A stretch of 64,000 nucleotides of DNA from Sorghum bicolor (lineage: Eukaryota; Streptophyta; Magnoliopsida; Poales; Poaceae), in contig NC_012877.2 of the NCBI RefSeq assembly GCF_000003195.3, positions 18,097,344 to 18,161,343 of the forward strand, written 5' to 3'. Positions within the stretch are counted from its first letter, which is position 1; each line of letters starts with the position of its first letter. Positions 57,491 to 64,000 of the stretch are shown in pieces. Below the pieces are notes generated by a model. The model saw only the letters and a list, made by a program, of their open reading frames with translations. It was not told the DNA's origin and did not search any database. Both the position numbers and the translations under genes were made by a program.

Positions 57491-57850
57491 CACTTTGTGT
57501 TCTTGCTTTTTGTGTTGCTCTCTACTTGTTTATTTGTGATTCTAGGGTTTGGTCCCGATCTACAAATTGGTGGCTCTCTAAGGTCAAGGAAGCACTTGAA
57601 TTACTTTATCTCACCACTAGGAAGTGGGGTTGTAAGTTATTGGCTTCACAAAGTTCATTTAAGCACTTGTAGTTCATTTCCAATAGGCGTCTGAACTTCT
57701 GACAGTTTGCGTTGGAAGTTCTGACGACGTCGGAAGTTCCAACCTAAACTGTCATCACTTCCGATAGTTGCTGACAAGTGACTTTGAGTTGTGTAGAAAT
57801 TTTTAGATATGCCTATTCATCCCCCTCTAGGCGACATCAAAGTCCTTACA
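57491..57850 (+). mobile_element. 5' LTR of SIRE2, right part
   Basis: Continues 36083 after the Athila-like element. It again carries ggaagttctgacgacgtcgg motifs (57700-57775) and ends ggcgacatcaaagtccttaca. Confidence 0.8.
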
Positions 57851-57852
57851 AG

Positions 57853-57864
57853 TGGTATCAAAGC
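57853..57864 (+). promoter_or_regulatory. Primer binding site of SIRE2
   Basis: TGGTATCAAAGC, two bases after the LTR end, methionine tRNA type as in E and D. Confidence 0.85.
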
Positions 57865-57902
57865 TAGGATCTCAATTTCAGGCTTAACCGCCTTGAGAGA
57901 CG

Positions 57903-58610
57903 ATGTCAACAAGTCAAGAGGTATCTCTAAAACTTCTACTTTTAGATGGTTCAAATTATGCATCTTAGTCTACTAGTGTGCTTGATATTTTTAGGGCCAT
58001 GGGTCCTCATATCGAGCGGATTGTAGATGTGAGTATTTCACCTCCTAGTGATGATTTATACTATCTATCTAGAGATGAAGTGAACTTCTTACAACACAAT
58101 ACTCAAGCTACTAATATCTTATTTAGTGCTTTGAGTGAAGATGTTTTTGATACCATCATATTTGGAGATGGTGAACCGCTTATGGATGCTCATCTTATTT
58201 GGACTGCACTCAAAGAATGATTTGATAAGTCCAAATATGATGAGAAGTATCTCTCATTGGAGGATCCACTTGAGGAGTGCTCAACTTCACCAACAAGTGA
58301 TGAGCCTCAAGTGATTCTGTCAAATGGTCAAAGTGATCATGTCACATCCACTTCCTCATCAACATATGACTCATCAGAAAGTGATGAAATGGTTGGTGAG
58401 AACAATGTTTTTACATGTGGTACTTCTACTTCCTCTTGTTTTTGTCAGACTAACATTTTGAAGGAAGAAGAAGATTGTGATCGATGGAGGCCAAATGATG
58501 AATCCACCCCACCGAGAAGCTCAACTCTCTATGCCACTTCTCATGTGGATCTCATGGCTAAGAAAGAGAAGAATGTGGCAAGTGAGAGTGAGAGTGAAAG
58601 TGAGAGTGAG
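57903..58610 (+). pseudogene. gag: gag of SIRE2, truncated
   Basis: The ATG at 57903 is 39 bases after the primer site. The frame reads with LLDGSNYAS, a TAG at 57966 (where other copia Gags have Trp), SVLDIFRAMGPHIERIV, and a TGA near 58218 (CGA to TGA fits). It continues into a serine- and acid-rich region (SSTYDSSESDEM) and CHTL. At 58611 it is cut by the long LTR that starts TGTCACACC. Only the N-terminal capsid-like part and part of the acidic linker remain; no zinc knuckle. Related to the gags of E and D but clearly diverged. Confidence 0.8.
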
Positions 58611-60224
58611 TGTCACACCCTGGTTTTCAAAAAAAGACCAGAGTTGTCATATGTGTGCCCATGAAGTCCACACATACAACAAAAGAATATAAATATTAGA
58701 AACAATGTTATATATAGCGGAAAACATATTTATAATAACATTTACAACTACCAGAGTATGCAGAAACAGTAGCTAAACTTCTTAGGCTCCATTCTTCTCA
58801 GGGACAGCTGACTGGGAGCTCCGTATGCCAAACACTTCTCATAAGCTTTTAGAAAACTCCATAACATCTTTGTCCTTCTTCTGAGCAGCACTTTAGTACA
58901 CACTGTGGTGTGGGGGAAATAGCAAGGGTGAGTTCATGTCGAACTCAACAAGTACAGGCGGAAAGTATAATGACATGCAAGGCTTAATCAAAGGAAAAGT
59001 TGACACTGTTTAACTGCAGGTGAGCTTTTTAAGTTGACAAACTTTTATTATAACTCTTTTATTTAAACAACCTATTACTAGATATGAGTGAAGCATCCCA
59101 ACCCTTAGTAGATGAAAGTACATTAACAATATTGTTAATCACCATTATGACAATTATTATTATTAAGATTTCCGAGGTAGCAACCGCAGATAGTAACTTG
59201 GGGTAGCAACCCCATTAAGGTCATGGGATAGCAATCCCAAGTAAGAACACAAGATAGCAATCCTGCCAACATGGAATAGCCATTCTGCCAAAGCACGAGG
59301 TAGCAACCTCAACCAAATTCTGCCTCCAAGTTCCATGTGATTCCAATTTGCTCATCATGTGAGAGTCTGGGTAGCTCGTGACTGTGAGCATGGCTGATAT
59401 ATCTGTTTTATACTCTACAGAGGTGTGGACTTTCACTCCAAGTCGTGATTCCCATTTACTTGGGGTCGCGACTCCCCAAAACACTACCAAGGTGAGCAGG
59501 TAGGGTCTCACTACAAGACCTTTCATACGGTCCAACTAATAGGATGCCACTCGTAAGTTTTGGCCGGAGCGCGCGGCAGCCGTGCCCATAGCAATGGGAC
59601 CCCGAACTGACCGACCTCTTAATATGAATACCCAAGCTACTTCCTTACGCCTACCCGAAAACTAACACCCTACTAGCAGAGGTCCTGATAATCCGTCAAG
59701 CTAGAGCCATATAGCTTGGAGCTGCATTGTATGTCCAAGGGGACCGCTCCATGACTAAGTCCTTATGGAGGGCGGCAACGAGTACCCCCAGAAACTGGGC
59801 CAAGCTCCAGTACTCGTTCCCCCTTTCCTCAACAAACCACAATGCTCGCAAGCACCGCAACATCTCCATCACGGAAGTGACCATTACTCATCATTTAAAC
59901 ATTAATCATCATTGAAGAATTTATTAAGCAATATTATTTACTTCCATTTATTATATGGAATAGATGAGCAGAGCAGCTAAGCATATCTACTGTTCACTAA
60001 ACTACCCATGTATAAACCCAAGTATGGGTTTGCAGTATTAAGACACATGCAATGGAAAATAAATGTATTTAAAGTTCATAGGTACACTATGATCAAAGGG
60101 TGCCTGCACTTGCCTTTTTCCCAGAGTTTAACTGCTTAGAAGTCTTCAGCTTCTATCTTTCAATCATTAGCTTCTATTGCACTTGTCGATCCTTAGTTCC
60201 TTGTCTTTAGCTCTAATGAACCGT
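58611..60224 (-). mobile_element. Long gypsy-type LTR, left part
   Basis: Starts TGTCACACCCTGG directly after gtgag in the SIRE2 gag. It includes diverged repeats around 59170-59320 (ggtagcaacc, ggatagcaatccc, agatagcaatcctgcc, gaatagccattctgcc, aggtagcaacctc). With 62070-64000 it would exceed 3.5 kb without its internal insert, which fits Tekay/Del-type chromovirus LTRs; this family call is from memory. No gene is visible, and the other LTR end is outside the window. Confidence 0.55.
59170..59320. repeat. Degenerate 'gtagcaac' repeat, about 30 bp period
   Basis: Five blocks of the form ggtagcaacc / ggatagcaatcc / gaatagccattc, each 25-35 bases apart, inside the long LTR. Confidence 0.6.
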
Positions 60225-60786
60225 TGAAAGCCCTAGTTTGGTTTTGGATAATTGATGAAACCCTAGTACTAACCTCTATGCTAAGTGTGTGTAGACTTAA
60301 TGAGGTTGGTACATGCCAAGTGTTGGAGCAAGAGGTGATGATGGTGATGACCACAAGATGATCAAGTGCTCAACTTGGAAAAGAAGATAGAGAAAAACAA
60401 AACCCTATGGAGATCAAGGCAAAAGTATTGCTTAGGGTTTTGGGTTTGGTGATCAAGACACCATAGAGGGTGTTATCACATTTAGGATAGATAGCCGTAC
60501 TATAAAGAGGGGAATTCTTTGGCTAAGCGGTTATCAAGTGCCACTAGGTGTCATTGTTCTTTTGCATGCTTTTAGAACCTAGTGAGCAAACTCAACTCCT
60601 TCAAAGAAATTGTTTGTGAAAATGCTAACACACGTGCACTTGCTGGTTTACACTTTGTGGTGTTGGCACACTTTGAGAAGGAGGTGGAGTTTGAATGGTA
60701 GAGACAAGATGGGTTTTTGAGAAAATGAAGTGCATATTTTCTATTGCGCTGGTGGGAAGTTTGGAGAAGTCACGGGAGAAACTCTC

Positions 60787-61145
60787 ACCGGACGCTCTGC
60801 GCGGAGGCACCGGACGCTGGCCTTTAGCGTCTGGTGTGCTGTCGGGTGTAGCAGAGTGCACCGGACGCACCAGAGAGAGTCCGGTGCCCAGCGTCCGGTG
60901 TGCGGGCACTTTGGCGACCTTCTCTGCGCATGAGTCCGGTGAGCACCGGACGCTAAGGGTGCGTCTGGTGGCTCGCGTCCGGTGACCCTGCGAGTTTGCT
61001 GAGCTCTCTGCGCACGGGTCCGGTGTGCACCGGACGCGTCCGGTGCACAGCAGGTGACCGTTAGACTTTGACACGCGGCTGACGTTGGAGCACCGGACGC
61101 AGGTGTTGAGCGTCCGGTGCCCCTTTAAGAGCGTCCGGTGACCCC
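60787..61145. repeat. CACCGGACGC motif cluster in the solo LTR
   Basis: More than ten copies in both orientations. It ends gcgtccggtgaccccgag about 50 bases before the TATA-like box. Confidence 0.8.
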
Positions 61146-61193
61146 GAGTTAGACCCAGTGAGAGAGCCAACGGCTCTATTTGTTTGAGGGGTC

Positions 61194-61201
61194 TATAAAT
61201 A
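61194..61201 (+). promoter_or_regulatory. TATA-like box of the solo LTR
   Basis: TATAAATA downstream of the motif cluster. With no element body behind it, any transcript from it would run into the adjacent long LTR. Confidence 0.5.
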
Positions 61202-62069
61202 GTTGTTGGCCGGCTTAGGGCTCACTCTCTTGGCATTCTAGCATACTTGACATACTTGTGAGCCTAAGCAAACACCTCCCACTCATCTCCTTCATAGATT
61301 ATACATCTTTGTGAGATTGGGAGTGATTCCAAGTGCATTTGCTTGAGTAATTGCATCTAGTGGCACTTGGGGATCGATTTGGCTGCGGTTTTCTTGTTAC
61401 TCTTGGTGGTTGCCGCCACCTAGACGGCTTGGAGCAGCGGAGGAGCTTTGGCACGAGTTGGTGATTGTTCGTGGCCATCTCCCGGTGATTGTGAGGGGTC
61501 TTGTACCTTCCCCGGCGGAGAGCCGAAAGGTAACTCTAGTGGATTGCTCATGTCATTGAGTTACCTCACTTGTGGGTAGGTTCTTGTGGTGTCCTAGTGA
61601 GGACGAGATTCGTGCTACACCTCTTAGCCACCGAACCACCAAGTGTTGGTCGACACAACGGGGACGTAGTGTGCCGGCAAGCACGTGAACCTCGGGAGAA
61701 AAATTGGTGTCTCAATTGTGTTTGATTGGCATTCTCCCGGTGCTTGATTGTTTATGTTGGTGATTGGTTGATCCCCTACATGGTGGTATAAACATCTCTT
61801 CTTATCTCTTACATTCCCACAAACTAGCGTAGCTTACTACTTGTATAGAAACTTTAGGTAGCTCTTTAGTGTAAGTAGAAACATAGCTCTTGTGTGCCTA
61901 GTGATCATATCAACTAGAATTGTTGGATAGGTGGCTTGCAAACACCCCTTTAGAGCTAGAGCAAAAAGCTTCGCTTTGTTATTTACTAACCACTTGCTCT
62001 AGTAAGTTTTGTAGATTTTTTAAATAGGCTATTCACCCCCCTCTAGCCATATTAGGACCTTTCAACCGT

Positions 62070-64000
62070 GCCTTCTTCTACTCGAAGCAAACAAGCAACA
62101 CAAATAGACAAACCACAATCACGACTAAGAACATACGACAATCAAAAGAAAAGCTTGGAAAGAGCGCGCTAAACGACACGGCTCATTACTACGATCGTGA
62201 CCACACAAGAACGATTGAGACCAGAGCTATAGTTAAACAGACACAACTATCGAGACTTGCAACATAACAGAGAAGACAAACTATACACTTGCTGTATTTT
62301 ATTTGATGAAATAAGATGATAGACATTTCGGAGAAATATGGTAATGTTGGACTAACCAAATTATGTTGCATTATAAAAGTCAAAGTTAAACTTTAGTCAT
62401 ATTTTATTTATAAATAATTATATACCACTGAAGCCAATTAAGCATTTATAGTTTTGAAATATAGAATATATGAAAGCAACTAATGGAGTGATTATATATC
62501 ATGTTTAAACTAATCAAGTTATAATTAATAAAGAAACATTAAAGTTGATATTAATAATGTGAGCAATTATTTATTTATAAAAGATCAAAATTATAAATAT
62601 AAGTTACTTTTAATTCAAAAAGACTTTAGATAAATATTACTAAATTATTTATGTGCTTCATGTTTAAATAATCAAATTATAATTAAGAAATATTTAAGTT
62701 GTTTATAAAGATACCGAAGTGTAAACATATTTTTTTAATTAATTAAATAGAAATGCATTCAACACATTAATCAGATTAACTATATTTGTAAACACGAGAC
62801 AATAAAAATAGCATTGCTAATATGTAGTAGGTTACACCGACATAGTCACAACGCAACAAGAACCGAATTACAATTCTAGATTGTTTCTAATTTAAAAGCT
62901 ACTCAATAAATATTAATCAAATTACATTTAAATAAATAAATTCAAGAATAAGTTACATGATAAATATTTATACTACTGCGTAGAGCGCGGCGATACGAAA
63001 CTAACGCAACTCGAACGACTTAAGCTAAAATGATTAAATAGCGGGGATTAAAATATTGATGGCAAACTTGTAATTAACTCATCTTCAACCTGAAGTCACG
63101 CACGTGAATCAGTGGTGACCTTTGTGCAGGAAGGGAAGGGGCTCGGCCAAGGGCCTAGGCGGCTCGGCCAGGACATGGGCCGGTGGCGCCGCGGCGTCAG
63201 GCCGTGGCCACAGGGCGCCCTGCGAGGCGGGAGAAAAGGGGGATGGCCAGCGTCCATTTCAGCAGCAGTTGCGGTCAGGAGCTCGCCGGAGTTCGGCGAG
63301 ATTGCGCGGCCGGGCATGGAAGGCCGAGGCAAGGGTATGGGCGGGTGCGGTTTGGCGTCGCGAGCACGATGACGAGCAAAGCGGTGGCAGAGGCTGGCTC
63401 GGGGCAACGTGACGCGCGGCGGAGCGGCTCAGTGCCGGCGGCACAACTACGGTGAGGGCATGCGCACGACTGCGAGAGGGAGGATGAACAGAAAGGGCAG
63501 CGGCGGATTCCTTACCATACAGCGAAGCTCGGGGAGCCGTCCTCGTTGCCGGATATGCAGCGGCAGCAGAGATCGACGGCGGCGCGGAAACCGGAAGGCA
63601 GCGGCTATGGCGGCTGGCGCTGCTAGGGCACCAGGTGACAGCGGCAGCTTCCCTAGGGTTCAGGGAGGGGCGTGGGGCTCTATGCAGGGCCTTTATAGGC
63701 TCGGCCAACCACAGGGTGTGCGTGGGCGCACGCATCGATTCTGGCGGCGCCATCCCGCACGATGCGGACGGAGGTTGGGGACGACCGGCATCACTGATAG
63801 ATGGTGTCGGGGGCATCAGTGGCTCGGGCAAGGGGCAGCACGACTAGCAAGTGGGCCCCGCATAGGCAGCGGCAGAGAGCTAGGATGGGAGCACGGGCCG
63901 CTGCTGCTGGGCTAGCGCAGCTGGGCCGAGGCCCAAGGGCGGAGGAGGGAGTGCTGAGGCTAGGGCAGGCCGGGAGCAGGCCTCAAACTGGAGCAGGCTG
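62070..64000 (-). mobile_element. Long gypsy-type LTR, right part, runs off the window
   Basis: 62070-63090 is AT-rich with no gene. From about 63100 the sequence turns GC-rich (ggcggctcggcc). On the minus strand it looks like a promoter region reading leftwards: TATAAA at 63692-63697, then an initial leader with ccctagggaagctgccgc. Open frames in the GC-rich part on both strands are probably chance. The LTR start should lie beyond 64000. Confidence 0.5.
63692..63697 (-). promoter_or_regulatory. TATA-like box in the long LTR
   Basis: The minus strand reads gagcctataaaggccctgc, followed by a C-rich leader. Inference from sequence shape only. Confidence 0.45.

Larger units (their letters stand above)
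60225..62064 (+). mobile_element. Solo LTR of the family of element D, TSD ACCGT
   Basis: Starts TGAAAGCCCTAG and ends GGACCTTTCA, reverse complement of the layout at 12579-14556. It is flanked by ACCGT at 60220-60224 and 62065-62069. It contains the CACCGGACGC cluster (60787-61145), with the perfect 18-base palindrome at 61028-61045, and a TATA-like tctataaatag at 61192-61202. No internal sequence, so it arose by LTR-LTR recombination. Confidence 0.92.

Noticed and set aside
59221..59915. Open frames on both strands around 59221-59535 and 59696-59915
   Set aside because: Short, without domains, inside the repeat-bearing part of the long LTR.
63112..63915. Several overlapping GC-rich open frames on both strands
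   Set aside because: High GC content alone leaves frames open. There are no domains and no splice support, and the region looks like LTR promoter sequence.

Overview
This window is plant nuclear DNA, almost certainly from a grass with a repeat-rich genome. I found no ordinary host gene. Essentially all of it is LTR retrotransposons, nested inside one another, plus one decayed CACTA-like DNA transposon, one Stowaway-type MITE and one long TAA microsatellite. The grass assignment is an inference from the mix of element types: Opie/Ji-like SIRE copia, Tat with an antisense gene, Athila-like gypsy, and Stowaway inside CACTA.

Layout. 1-10099: decayed gypsy LTRs of one related group, alternating in orientation, with a broken copia pol at 1637-3427 and a clean solo LTR at 6586-8017 (TSD GTGAC). 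10100-31049: a plus-strand SIRE-type copia element, here called E. It has a 5' LTR, gag, pol and a third ORF in the env position, but its 3' end is lost. E's gag is split by a minus-strand SIRE-type element, D (12579-22217), which carries the only unbroken pol in the window (1074 codons). 31050-33446: the 3' half of a CACTA-like transposon containing a MITE. 33447-34413: the tail of another copia element. 34414-58610: a third SIRE-type copia (SIRE2), cut by an Athila-like gypsy element (36084-57485, TSD CTTGT), which is itself cut by a Tat-lineage gypsy element (36821-48846, TSD AGAGG). 58611-64000: a very long LTR interrupted by a solo LTR of family D (60225-62064, TSD ACCGT).

The gag and pol genes encode the usual capsid, protease, reverse transcriptase, RNase H and integrase functions of LTR retrotransposons. 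Two extra genes stand out. In the Tat element a gene of about six exons lies antisense to gag-pol, downstream of integrase; its predicted introns keep the frame across five junctions. In element E the ORF after pol is preceded by a TATA-like box, a pyrimidine-rich leader and a candidate intron. These lie directly downstream of the same CACCGGACGC motif cluster that sits upstream of the LTR promoter. The third ORF may therefore have its own LTR-like internal promoter; this is an inference from sequence layout only. The same ORF has eleven premature stops and no frameshift, and every stop can be explained by one C-to-T change, which fits decay by methyl-cytosine deamination.
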